The translations under genes and the position numbers were made by a program. Source: Acanthornis magna (lineage: Eukaryota; Chordata; Aves; Passeriformes; Acanthizidae). Taken from it: a stretch of 64,000 nt of DNA. Of this stretch, positions 1-30,537 are shown in pieces. The stretch is taken from NCBI GenBank assembly GCA_036785705.1, contig JAWUZG010000051.1, forward strand, positions 15,280,501 through 15,344,500, read 5' to 3'. Below the pieces are notes generated by a model, which was not told the origin of the DNA, ran no database searches, and saw nothing but the letters and a program-made list of their open reading frames with translations. The number at the start of each line of letters is the position of its first letter. Within the stretch, counting starts at the first letter, position 1.

Positions 1-18655
<18,655 letters not shown>

Positions 18656-18688
18656 TGTAAGTACTGGATGTAGTCACAGCAACCGTAA

Positions 18689-18694
18689 ATTAAA
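18689..18694 (+). terminator. Possible SPAG17 polyadenylation signal
   Basis: ATTAAA 34 nt after the stop, followed by a GT-rich stretch (gtacagttgtttt). Other AATAAA-like hexamers lie downstream (for example near 18,980), so the site in use is not settled. Confidence 0.4.
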
Positions 18695-19168
18695 GTACAG
18701 TTGTTTTACCTCCACTTCATCACCAGCATCATGAACAAACCTCATGCAAATGATGCACCCAGCACATCAGTTTGCTAGCTGTGACAAGAGAAGGGAAACA
18801 CTGGATGACATTAACCAAAGGACTAACTACAAGGGAACTACAGATTTTTACAACTGCCCAGCTCAGTAGAGGCCCTCACAGCAGAGCCTCCTCATTCCTG
18901 TCCCAAATGCTTCACTTATTGTCTCCACATAAAACAAGTCCTTGAGCCTCCTGGCAGCTGGATTTATTACAGTTAAGCTCTAATAAATCAGCCTCTCTTT
19001 AACACTTTTCACTTTTTAAAACCAAGTCTCACTGGTGACCCACTGACACTGACAGCAAGTCTAGTAACGGACAGGATCTTACAGGTAGGGCAACCTTAGT
19101 ATGACAAGTTCAAATGCACACAACCTTCTGCACACACTGGTTCATACAGCACATTTAGAGAATGTGTC

Positions 19169-19227
19169 TTAGAGAATCAGTCTATATGAAGAATCAGAGT
19201 TAGAGAATCAGTCTATGTGAAAAATCA
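19169..19227. repeat. Two-copy direct repeat at a CR1 end
   Basis: 'ttagagaatcagtctatatg' at 19,169 recurs at 19,200 with one change. The 28-bp copies are 31 bp apart. The second copy overlaps the start of the CR1 copy. Confidence 0.75.
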
Positions 19228-19680
19228 CAGAATATCCTGAGTTGGAAGGGACCCACAAGGATCGAGTCCAACTCTTGGCCTTGCACAGGATATCCTAAGA
19301 ATCATACCATGTGTCTGAAAGCGTTGTTCAAACACTTCTTGAACTCTGTCAGGCTTGGTGCTGCGACCGCTTCCTTGGGGATCCTGTTCCAGTGCCCAAA
19401 CACCCTCTGGATGAAGAGCCTTTTCCTGATATCCTACCTAACTCTTCCATGACACAACTTCAGGCCATTTCCTCGGGTGCTGTCACTGGTCAGCACAGAG
19501 AAGAGATCAGTGCCTGCCCCTCCTCTTCCCCTCACAGGGAAGTTTTAACTGCAATGAGGTCTCCCCTCAGTCTCCTCCAGGCTGAACAGACCAAGTGACC
19601 TCAGCCACTCCTCACAAGACTTTCCTTCAAGGCCCTTCAACATCTTTGCAGCCCTCCTTTGGACACTTTCTAAGAGTGTC
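19217..19680 (-). repeat. CR1 LINE 3' fragment, about 460 bp
   Basis: Starts with 'aatcacagaatatcctgagt' and 'tggaagggacccacaaggat', then the usual antisense CR1 text ('tcctgttccagtgcccaaac', 'caggctgaacagaccaagtg', 'agccctcctttggacac'). Truncated towards its 5' side, as CR1 copies usually are. The ORF across it is a by-product. Confidence 0.88.
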
Positions 19681-22600
19681 TTAGAATGGTTAAGTTCTTC
19701 CCTGACAACAAGAAAGCCTTACTGGGAATTTCTCTCAAACCACAGTCAACATGTTTAACATTAGGCTGCTGTTCATCTCACCCTTTGGAGCTCAGGCACT
19801 CTACAATACAATCAGTGGTGACACTTCATAAACAGGAACCCTATGGATGTTTCTTCTCAACTCCACAGTCCCAAGTTTGCTTCATATGTGTAACACTGAC
19901 ATCATCTTTTTTCTTTCAACTTAACCATCTGTAAGCCTGTCATGTTGTCTAACCAATCAGCAAAGAAATCCCAGCTGTATCTGATTTCCTCTCCTCTGGA
20001 GAAAAAGAAAAGCAACCACATCAGTCAGTTCTCAAAAACTTCACAGATATGTACCTCTGACTGCTGCATCTGCTCTAGGACTGCCCAGTATACATCAAAT
20101 ATAGCTTTATCCCTGTTTAAATATCTTCTTACCTTTTCCAGTGTGGAATTTTATCCCCAGAGTAACATGCAATTATAGTCTAGAAAAACAACCAGGCTAA
20201 TGCCTTCCACCTTAGGGATTTACAACCTGGAGCTCATCATTAAGGGAGTTTAGACAAACTTCTTTGTTTTGGTGTTGAAACGGAAGAGAAAACCCAGTCA
20301 GTTCACATTTTAGTGAGACATATTTTAGTGAGTCCCAAGAGAAATTCTGATCATTGTTATCTTCCATGAAAAGCACCAAGTGAAATTAACTACACAATAT
20401 TCTCCTCCCTCATGGCTAATACAGCTAATCATAGCTGCCACAGCCAAACCTCCCTTCTCTTCTGACACTGTCCTTTTGTGAATTGATTGATAATTCCTAA
20501 TGAAGTTGGCTGCAGCTACTCCATGACAACTGAACAATGACAACCCTAACAATTGAACAACTGCACCTAATGCCTCTTTGAAAATTCCTTCCCTCAAAAT
20601 TTCCTGGACTGAAAACCATATACATCTCAGACATGTCAAGAAACTCTGGACTGGTTGGTTTAGTCTCCCAAAACACTGATACTCCTAGGTTAAGTAAGTC
20701 CTGTAATTGGTTAAATAGTCTTGTTCAGCCATCCAGAACAGAAACAGTCAAGTCACTGCAGAGGTACCCTGACAACTTTCTAAGCTCCTATCACCTTTCC
20801 CAGATGGTTATCACCAGAGCCAGTGATTATCTCCACTGAGACCTAGAAACTTCCCTGCAATATTAGATTTGATCACAAATGTGCCATACCTCCTAGTAAA
20901 GACCAACAAACAAAAATCACTGATCAAACATCACCTGACCAAACTTTGTCATATTTCATTTATATTTTCTTAGTTATTTCACATTTACATTTAAAACATT
21001 TCAAAAAGATTCTCTTAATGTACTCGGAATTAAATACTGAACAGGAAGCTGCCCATGAAAGTCTTCAGTATTCCCAAGCAGTATGCCAATCCTAAATGTG
21101 TGGTTATGATTTTTATGCCATTCAATTTGTGCAATAAAAGCAAACTCTTAATCTAGTTGAAGCCCATGTAAGAACCCTTTTTTCATGTTGTTCCCTTCCC
21201 ACAGCAAGAGGCTAAATCTAAGGAAGCCAGTCCATATCAATTTCAGTGCTCACACAACACTTGCAAAGAATCTGGGCATAATTATTGGGTTTGCTTCAGC
21301 TGTACAAAGGTAGAGCTAGGAGTTATTGCTGGTCTTTTCCATTCATGTTAATTTTTTGTCCTCTTCCACTACAGGTTAGAGCCTTAGAAGAACAACACGA
21401 GGATCAGCAACACTGAAATACCTAAATTTTAGTCCAACCGTATGGAAACATCCCAGTGTAATTTTTTCATTTATTTAATCAGATTAAATGTGAATAAATA
21501 TTTTGCCTGTTCCCTATTAATGGGAAAGGTGGTCCAAAAGTTGCACAATCTCCTGATGTGGCTGTCTGAAATGTAAACAGTTGAAAAATTACTGTATTTC
21601 AACCCTACTACAGAGCAGTGATGAATGGTTCCCAGCAAGTTTGTTTTTAAAAGGGATTAGGTTTCTAATAACCTGTGCTGAGGTATCTGATGTCTTTTTC
21701 AAGTACTGAGAATGCAGCAGGTTTCAATGCAGTCAACTGTGGTTCTTCAGGAAAGAGCTGCTGAGCTGCTCTGGTCTTCTAATTCCTAAGTTTCTGTTTG
21801 CTTTCCTATGACAGGCTTAACTTTTGTGTGTTCACCTACCTTTGATTAGCTGCAAACACCAGATGGGGGTTGTGAGTACACAAAGTTACACTTGACACAG
21901 AGAGATTCTTATACCCTCTTGTTCACAATCACACATGAGCACCTTCAAATGCTCATCTGCCCATCGCTCTTCATAGTGCAAGACTGAGCCACTTAAGAGA
22001 TGGTCTTTTCCCTCTCCTTGTTCCTACTTACACAGCAATGACTAAAAGAAACATCGCAGGCTCTTTTTGAGCTATCACATTTATGTATCCCAGTGCAGCT
22101 CTGCTTCCTGTTTACAAATTCATTTCGAGCAAGGTGCTTTCCTGTGCTTCATCCTTTTTCCAACATGTGACATCCTGAGAGAGAGATGGGGACTCTTCAT
22201 TGATACATGCAGATTTGTTGTCTCAACACTTCACAGTGACTGAGAATCCCATGATTGGGCATTAACAGTAACTTTCACCAGTGTGAAATATGAATGCCCG
22301 TTCTGAATTCTCCCATCCACGCTGTTAAGTGAGATACATAGTCTAACAATAGATTTAAGCTTGCCCTGTACTAGCAAGTGCTCTCCTGCTCAGGTTTGTA
22401 AAGCCAGGGAATTTCACCCAAGAAAGTGCAAGTTGATGTACCCAAGGATAATAGAATTCCTATCAGTGGGCTCTTGGCACAGGACAGACCTCTTCCACTT
22501 AAAGCATACACTGAGCTCTCTCAGTAGCCACCCAAATACCACATTAGTACAGACCAGGCACAAGTGATACAAATCTGAGAACCAGAGGGAAACTTCAACG

Positions 22601-23143
22601 GGGCAGCCTGTGTCAGCAGCTATGGAGAGAGGACAACTTTCCAACAAGACCTTTTCTCCAAGGATTCTTCCCTAATACCAGTGACAGCAAACAGACACAA
22701 AGGTGAAAGAATTCCACCCCTTCAGCTTAGATCAGAGGAGATACCTGTCATCATTATGACTCTGTATCCCAAGCCACTCTTCTATAGCACTATTTACATC
22801 CTTATGGGTCCCTGAGTTCATCTGCCCCTGTGGCCATGTTTTTTCTCTGAGCCTCCCAGAGGGCCATCAAACAGCAGCTCATTACATAGCATCCATAACA
22901 TCTGTCTCCCTGTCATTAAGGTAATTGGAGCCACAGTCAGCCTTCCTCTTTTGGTACCTGGTTTTGGCCTCTGTCTCCTCAGTCACCTCAGCTGAGGGTG
23001 CACTGTGATGTTCAAGCCAGACAGTGGACACAATAGTTCAGAACTGGAATGGGGCTTTTCCCTTTCCAGCAGCACTGAACTGAAGCTGAGGTCACCACAA
23101 CACACAAAAATATGCCCCAAAGTTGTGATTTGCCTGTGCAGAC

Positions 23144-23570
23144 ATCTAAAGACCCTCAGGCCCAAGGAATTCTGGGGCTGGAAAACGCATGCCAAGGCCA
23201 TCCTGGCAGAGCCCCAGCATTGCTGCTCCTACATTGCTGCTCTGAGCTGGAGAACCCATGGTCTTCAGTTCAGCTTAAGAGCTAGGGCTAGGGTTAGGAT
23301 GACGCTTAGGGTTGAGAGATCTAAAGAGCCTCGAGCTCCAGGAACACTGGCACTGGAAAGGGCCTGCCAAGATTGTGGGAAGGCTCCAGCACTGCTGCTC
23401 CTACACCTTTCTGGTCTGGGCCCCCATAGGGATGGGCACCTCGGCCCCAGCGACAAGCTGCCCTGTGGCTTCAGAGCGCTACTGAGCCTACAGCTCCAGG
23501 GACACTGTCACCAGTAAAGACACTGCAAGGGCATCATCACAGCAGGGGGCTGTCAGAGACTGGATGTGGC
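23144..23570. repeat. Diverged GC-rich tandem repeat, about 158-175 bp unit
   Basis: Units begin at 23,144 (atctaaagaccctc), 23,319 (atctaaagagcctc) and about 23,480 (actgagcctacagctcc). They share 'agctccagg.acactg', 'gccaag', and 'agcactgctgctcctac'-like blocks. The junction between units 1 and 2 holds telomere-like text (ctagggctagggttagg). Confidence 0.65.
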
Positions 23571-23861
23571 ATGTCTGGAAACATCCTGCAATGCCAGTGC
23601 ATGTGGCTGGTGGGAAGGGCTGGCTGGGCTTTGCTGAAGGTGAGGCCTTTAGTGCCCTGCTGTGCCCCCAGGGCCCCCCAAGGCCTGGCAGAGCTGTCAG
23701 TTGGGGACTCTCAGGGTGGCAGTGCTCACCTGTGCCCCGACTGGCCGAGCCACCGGCAGTCCCACCTAAGGGGCAGGCACACAAAGGCCACAGGGCTTAA
23801 AGGACAGAGCATGAGGTCAGCACGTGGTCACTGCCCAGAACCTGTGACTACTGGCAAAACA

Positions 23862-23887
23862 TAATTTACAGCATGTGCTGTAAATTA
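23862..23887. repeat. Perfect inverted repeat, 12-bp arms, 2-nt spacer
   Basis: TAATTTACAGCA, then tg, then TGCTGTAAATTA. The arms are exact reverse complements. It lies 0.9 kb 3' of the WDR3 stop. Confidence 0.9.
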
Positions 23888-24248
23888 ATGACGTACCAAC
23901 AGCAGCAGATACTTGTTCACTTTTGTCTGCCCCACTGCCCCCTCTGTGAAAATAAATCATTTTATCTGATACAGCACAAGTGTAACATTGAAACAAATCA
24001 GTGCAATATCTAAAACCTGGAGCAAGTATAATGCAAACAATCCAGCCCTCTCATGCTTGGCCTGCTATCTCTCCAGAAAAACACGATCTGGAATGGCAGT
24101 CCTTTCATTTGCTCCCACTGATGCTATTCTCAGTAAAAAATCCTTTGGAAACTGACACACAGGCCAAGGCAGCTGAGGATTTACAAAAGAAATACCAGGA
24201 CAAAACACTATGAACTATGTTGTCTCATAAAGCAAATATAAATATGCC

Positions 24249-24254
24249 TTTAAT
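24249..24254 (-). terminator. Candidate WDR3 polyadenylation signal
   Basis: tttaat on the + strand is ATTAAA on the WDR3 strand, about 510 nt after the stop. No better hexamer was found closer. Position only; weak support. Confidence 0.25.
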
Positions 24255-24760
24255 AGAATGCAGCGCCATGTTTCTCCCTGTCCCACTAAAGAGTGAGCGG
24301 TTGTTTACCAAGTTCTCACACCTTAGCAGGAGTCACAGAACTTTTTCCAGAGGCCACAAGCCACCAGCAGGTGTCAAAACAGTGAAAAATCTTGACAGCT
24401 GCCTTCCCTGGACAGGGAATGGTCTCACCAGCACAGCAGTCCATATGCTGGACTCCATCGAAGCAATTCTGCCAGAATGAGCTGATCTCAGGATAAATCA
24501 ACTCTGTTTTGAACTGGCATTCCACTGGCCTTTGACAGCCACCTCAGAAAGAGCCCAAATGCATCCAGACAACAGACTACAGAGAGTCCATCTCACAACC
24601 ATTCTGAGTTGGGTTCACATGCTGGGTTGTACCACATGGGCAGGTGACAGACTTGGTCCCAGCCACTGGACATCAGATGTTCAGTCATAAGAACACTTCC
24701 ATGGTCAGCACTGAGGTTACACGAGTCCATCCAGGTGCTCTGGGTCTTGGGCAGCAAATG

Positions 24761-24916
24761 CTAAAGCAGTGCAAGAACCATCTTCTCCTTCTTCTTCCTT
24801 TTCCTCTTCTTCTCCTCAAAACGTTCAGTAGCATCAGCAAAAAATGTCACCTCATCCTTGGCCTCAATTTCCCTCTTCAGGAACTGGAGCCCTGCCATGT
24901 TGAATCCCAGCACATC
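24761..24916 (-). CDS. WDR3: WDR3 exon 26, terminal
   Basis: [37 protein letters not shown], then a polybasic run and MVLALL, stop TAG at 24,761-24,763. MAGL..LK.E.EAK.EV.FFADAT is a firm family match. The basic end is a likely nucleolar signal. Confidence 0.97.
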   Translation of the reverse strand, partial: DVLGFNMAGLQFLKREIEAKDEVTFFADATERFEEKKRKRKKKEKMVLALL

Positions 24917-27900
24917 CTGCGGAGACAGACCAGCACCACACTGTGAGGCATACCCTAAGCTTGTTAGGGGGTAGAGGATCCTGCACTAAGAGATGATGAA
25001 ACTACTAAGAGATGATGAAAACAAGACAACCTACAGATTTAAAGAAAGCAAGGTTACTTTAAATGTAAACTTCATCTGAAAAGAAGAACAGTCCTGCACT
25101 CAGTCCCCCACAGTCGTCTCTTAAGAGCACCTATAATCCACTGTATTTTCTGAAAGACAAGTTGCTGGCAGGCACCTCTGAAGCTTCCTCTGGGAAGATG
25201 CAGTCTGCCCTGAGGTAGATAGCGGCCCACAGAAAAGCCCAAGAGAAACAGGGAGTTACTTTACCTCCTACTTATTTAGAAACTAGTGAGCCAAGGCCAA
25301 ACACATGTATCAGAAAACCAAGCGCAAATGAGGGAGGGAGAACAAGTGTAAGCACAAGTATAACCACTGGGTATTCTCATGTGAGGATGAACATAAGGAA
25401 AAGGCAGTCTATTTGAAAAGGAGGATGGTTTAAATCAGCTCTGACCCCCAGTGAGCTTTCCTACTGGTCACCACAGACAACTCATGCTCATAAACAATGG
25501 CCCCTCCTGTTATTCTAGATCCTGGAACAGCGGAGGGTACAACACTCACCCGGGCCTCACTGACTCTGGAGATGGTGGTTTTCTTCAGATTTTCTATCAC
25601 TGTCACCAGCATCTGGTTGCTTGTGATCTGCCCAAAATGTATCCTGGGAACAAAGCAGACAGTGATGTATTGCAGCACTGTGAGAATGTTTTAGATGTTT
25701 CTGAGAAGAAACATCACAAAGCCCCTTTCCTAAGCCTCTGTATACTCGGGACATACTTTTTTTTTTTTATTTAGTCTTTCCCAGACCAGCACTGTAACAG
25801 GCATGGACAAATTTATCCGGAAAATCTGTTTTTCTGAAGTTTAACAGTGGTTCAAGGGGAAGGTCTCTCTGAGGACATGTGCTCTACAGTGCATGTGGGC
25901 ATGCCAGCACTCATACCCCATCTGGGCATGTCAGCACTCTGCATCCAATCAGTTCATTCCCACACACTGTGGGCTGCAGAGACTCCTTATCTCCTGCAGA
26001 GACCAAGTGTTTATTGTCAAGGATGCTTCCCAAGAGCTTCAGGCCTAGATACAATAAGATAGCCCAGATACTATCTGGGCAGATAAAGGACTCACTTGAG
26101 CAGGAAGAGGAGAGCTCGGCACAGGAGCTCAACATCTGAGCCCAGCTGAATGTATTCATTGAAGAGTCTGAGCAGGTCAGGGACATAGGAGAAGGGCAGC
26201 ACCAGGAGAGACTCTTCCAGCTCACTGAGGGAAAAACCAAAGGGACACATGCATTAGTCTCAGTCACTGCACTGCAACAGAGGAGCAGGAAACATGTCTG
26301 CAGAGGTAGGTTCTGGTGCTCAGCTGAGCTAAGCATTCCTCACAGCTGGTCCATGACTGCTCACATCTGCATCAGATGCCCTGCATCTGCACAGGCCAGG
26401 CATCTCCTGGCATACAGAGCAGGCACACAGCCTTCCCTCCTCAGCATCCCCAAACTGCTCTCCACGTACATGCACATCTCCAAGCAGCCAACCCACATTC
26501 ACAAGCTTCAGCCCGCACTCCCTGTGGAAGGAACACTTCCCATTCCCCAGTTCCACGCACGTTCCAAAAGAGGCTGCCAGGAACAGTGACTCCAGACTCT
26601 CTAGCACTGCCCATACCTAGCATGAGACCATTCAAGGACCCCAGCCAGTCCTGGGCCTAGAAATCCAATACTCAATCACAAATCTGTGCAGCAATAAAGC
26701 TCTTGGGACTCACCTTGACTTGACCTTCTTGAAAACCTCCAGCACGTACACAGAAGGCTGTAAAAGAGGAAAGATATCAGCCCTGCTTATGAAGAAACAT
26801 TCCAAGACCAACATGCCCTAAGGTCCATTTCACACAGTTAAAAAACACACCATCACATCTTGTGAGACAGACACATCAAGCTGAATATAACAGAGGAAAT
26901 CCCTTCAGTTTCAATTAGCTGCCACTCAGAAGTCCTCCCTTCTTAGCCTTCTCAGGGTACTCCACACTGGTGAAGTCCATTGTGAAAAATCTAATTTATA
27001 TTCAACCAGCTAAATCATCTCAATTCATGTCAATGAATCCTGTACAAACTAGGTAAAAAGCTTGGTAAAACAAAATATATATATATAAAACCTTATACAA
27101 ACTCATCTCCCAGACTTAATTCCTACTACTCCTGTTTATCTGCTGAAAGTGTTTGGCAGATGCTGAGCAGAATTGGGAATTGGGAAAGAAAAGCGCCTCT
27201 AACTACTAAGTCATAGGATTTCATTTACTTCTGTTCAGTCTATCCAACTTGTAATTAAACAGACTTATAATCACAGAGGAAGAGACAGAAGAGCTCTTGC
27301 AAAGTGGTTACAGGTAATTATGAATTATTAAAATGTGGATATAGATCTAATATCGATATCCACCTGAGATGGACAAAGACTCTCTAACTTGTTAAGGTTA
27401 GAAAGTGTGTGTTTATTTCAGTGCCAGAGAGCTGCAGGGATAGTTCCCAAATGTACAGCTCCGAAGTAACAATGCAACACAGAACTTATTTATCTGTAAC
27501 AATAATGCATATTTAAAATACAGATACATATTCATAGCATAAGCGCCTCCCATTCCCCGCTTCGTACGGAAATCAGCAAAAAGTCATTAAGCATGCACAG
27601 TTTCTGCAATGGAATTGGGTCAGTGGTCTTAAAATGGATCTGAGGGCTGCTTTTGAAGAAGTAAAACCCATCTTCCTCACTTTGACCTTCTTACCTCGCT
27701 GGTTTTTGACAATACATTTGACCCTGGAAAACTCCCAATGCTCTCTTCTATTGCTTCTAAATAGGTTGCATCTGGGCAAAATTTGTAACTGTCTAGGCTC
27801 TCCTTTGAACTTCTTTTCTTAAGATTATTAATTGTCTATTCTAAGCACAGGTGAGTAAATATCAGATAATCAAAGACTACTCTGCACTTAATCATTAATT

Positions 27901-30486
27901 TCTTTCTAGCTGAGTTCTGCGTCTTTTTCTATTCTAGTTGATTTCAATGGAACTAACTTTTATCTAAAATCTCTACATTTAAGTGTCTAAAAGAAAACCC
28001 TATGTTTCAATTAGATGGAACACAAAGGCTGTTTCATCTGACACTGACACACAGCTTCAACTAACCTGGTCTAGTGGGAGGTATCCCTGCCAGGACAGAG
28101 GGGTTGGAACAAAGTGATCTTTAAGGTCCCATCCAACCCAAACCATTGTATGATTGCATGAAAAGGGGAGAGTGAAAAAACAAGGATCTTCCTAAGGGTA
28201 TTTACAAAACAGCCTGGGAGTGCACATTGAAATAAACCAGGAAAACAAAAACTAATCTACTCAGACTAGTGGATTTTTACTTATCAATGAAATCCATGCA
28301 TCCACGTCTGTGTGTTTTGTAATATGTCAAAAATCCTCAGAATTTAATGAAAACTCTTGTGTAATAGTATGACATGAGTGAATAAAAGCACCAGCTCTAG
28401 CCTGCGATACCTGGGCATTGAACTACCATTCACAATTTTCTAAATGTAAACTCTGCAGGAATAGGAAGAGAATCAGTAACTGGTGTACCAACATCACATA
28501 AATAAACCTGGGAAAGGTTTGAAGTAGCTTTCCCATATCTTGGAGAATACTGTAAACCTGTGGCTCATGATAAGGAACATCGTAAGGTCATGGCTACAAT
28601 TAGGGTTGTTTAACCTTGACAGGGTTAAACTTTTGTAACACACAAGCGTGATACTAAAAAATAAAAAAAATAACCAAAAAACCTCCCATCAACATGACAA
28701 CTATCCTAGGTTGCATGGAAGGTGTAACCAAAAGTATGTATTCTATTACCACCTCCATAAGCTGTTAAAACAGGTGGGGCAGTGCTCTTTGTGTTCAGCA
28801 TGACTCAGCCCTGATAACACCATGGCGGGGGGGGGGGGGGGGGGGGGGGGGCTATCTCTGCTAATGGGCCATCAAGGTCTCCGGGAGTGACTTACAAGAT
28901 GACATCAGCCCATTGTGAGATGCCCCACCCAGAGGGGAGGAACTGAACATTCCTACTTGCTTATAAGCTGAAATCCTAGAATATCAGGGTACCTTTTTCC
29001 ACGAGATCCACAAGATCACTACTTCAACAACACTACATCCATCACTCCAGTGAGACTGCAGCCACCATTTTTAACTGGACTGCTAGCACCACCCTAATAG
29101 GGTGGCAGGCTGTATTCTGACTTTGTCTATCTAAACCATTGTTTCTGTATTATTGCCTTGCTCTAAATATTAGTGTAGAACTGTTATTCCTTCTCCCATA
29201 TCTTTGGAATCAAGGGCTTTTAGACAAAGTTATAATAATTCGGAGGGAAGGGGGTCACATTATCCATTCTAAGGGAGGCTCCCACCTTCCTTAGCAAGAC
29301 ACCTGTCTTTCAAACCAAGACAACAACCCCAAATTACGTTCACAAGCAAAAAAGATTGAACCAAGCAGTCCTTCCCCATAGCAACCCAGTATGTTGGGTT
29401 AGCTAGCAAATCAACCAGCCCCACTCTAGCTGAGAATGGACTAAAGCCTCTGGCCTGAACATTCCACTTACTGTAATATTTCCATAGGCACGGAGGATGG
29501 GATTGACAGGAAAGGGAACCTGAAGACACAGGATACGTTAGGCAGGTGTGTGTGTGTACAAATGCATATTCAGAGCAAAATTTTACCCACAGTAGAAGAG
29601 AGCTTTTATTGAATGTCTTCCTGCAATTCCCACCCCTCCACCCTCCCCAGAATGTTGCTGAAGGCCTTATTTGTAGCGACCAGACAATCTCATTCTCAGA
29701 CATATATGACTAACTCAAACACGGATGAACTTTCTCTCACTTCTTGTCACTTTTCCCACTTCTATCACAGCCCCTTATTTAGCAGGGAGTGTTGCGATGA
29801 AGGCAAAGACTAGGCTTTAAGATGAATTTGCAGCAGCACACTCTTCCAGGGACAAAACTTACATCCTACTATAACTTTAAGCGTAAGGATCACTGGAAAG
29901 AATACTCCTGTAATTATGCCCCAGAACATGGTGCCATTTAGTTCTCCAACAGATATGAGCAAATGTCTGCTGAATCCAGCTGTCCTTACTTTATCTGCAT
30001 CCTAAGCCTTTCCAGCTGAGCTGGAAGCATACACCCAACAACCCACCTTGGGATTGTTACATTCCTCAGTCTTTTACCTCTTTTCCTGCAGCTTTGCATA
30101 TGGCATTGTGTTCCTTTAGTTTTGCCATTTCTTCTCTGTACAGCTCAATAGCTTCCATGATCCTCTCAGCCTGTGCAGCACAAGAATAGCACATCAGTGA
30201 CACCAGACAAGCCAGGACAAAGCTCAGCTGCACAAACAGAGGTGCTGACACAGAGCACCACATGGCATGTCCCCTGATAACCTCTACTCAACTGCACCAC
30301 TACCCTGAGCACAACGGTCGTGTCCTGAAGATGTCACACGCCACCCACATTCCCCCACTGCCCCGAGTGCTCTTTGCTGCAGCCTCAGTTGTTGCTTTGA
30401 CAATGACCACCACCCCCAGCAAGCAGTGCCCCTTTGAAACACAAGCCAGGGTCAGGCCATTTTGACTATTCACTGTGCCCCAGAAA

Positions 30487-30537
<51 letters not shown>

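Larger units (their letters stand above)
18656..24760. other. Intergenic region between convergent SPAG17 and WDR3
   Basis: Holds both genes' 3' UTRs, a CR1 copy, a short direct repeat, a GC-rich tandem repeat and an inverted repeat. Short ORFs here lack splice context, recognisable domains or conserved-looking composition. I see no gene. Confidence 0.6.
26758..29471 (-). other. WDR3 intron 22, the largest, with CR1 and LTR
   Basis: Holds the CR1 tail at 28,065-28,160 and the LTR-like block at 28,762-29,250. 26,758-28,064 shows nothing clear beyond a short TA repeat near 27,077. Confidence 0.6.

Noticed and set aside
19311..19598. A 95-codon ORF
   Set aside because: Lies wholly inside an antisense CR1 fragment.
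23005..23517. A 170-codon plus-strand ORF between SPAG17 and WDR3
   Set aside because: It lies across the GC-rich tandem repeat, where stops are rare. No domain, splice context or conserved pattern was seen.
29269..29703. A 144-codon minus-strand ORF
   Set aside because: It covers the real 16-codon exon 22 of WDR3 in another frame. The rest is intron, and no product is recognisable.
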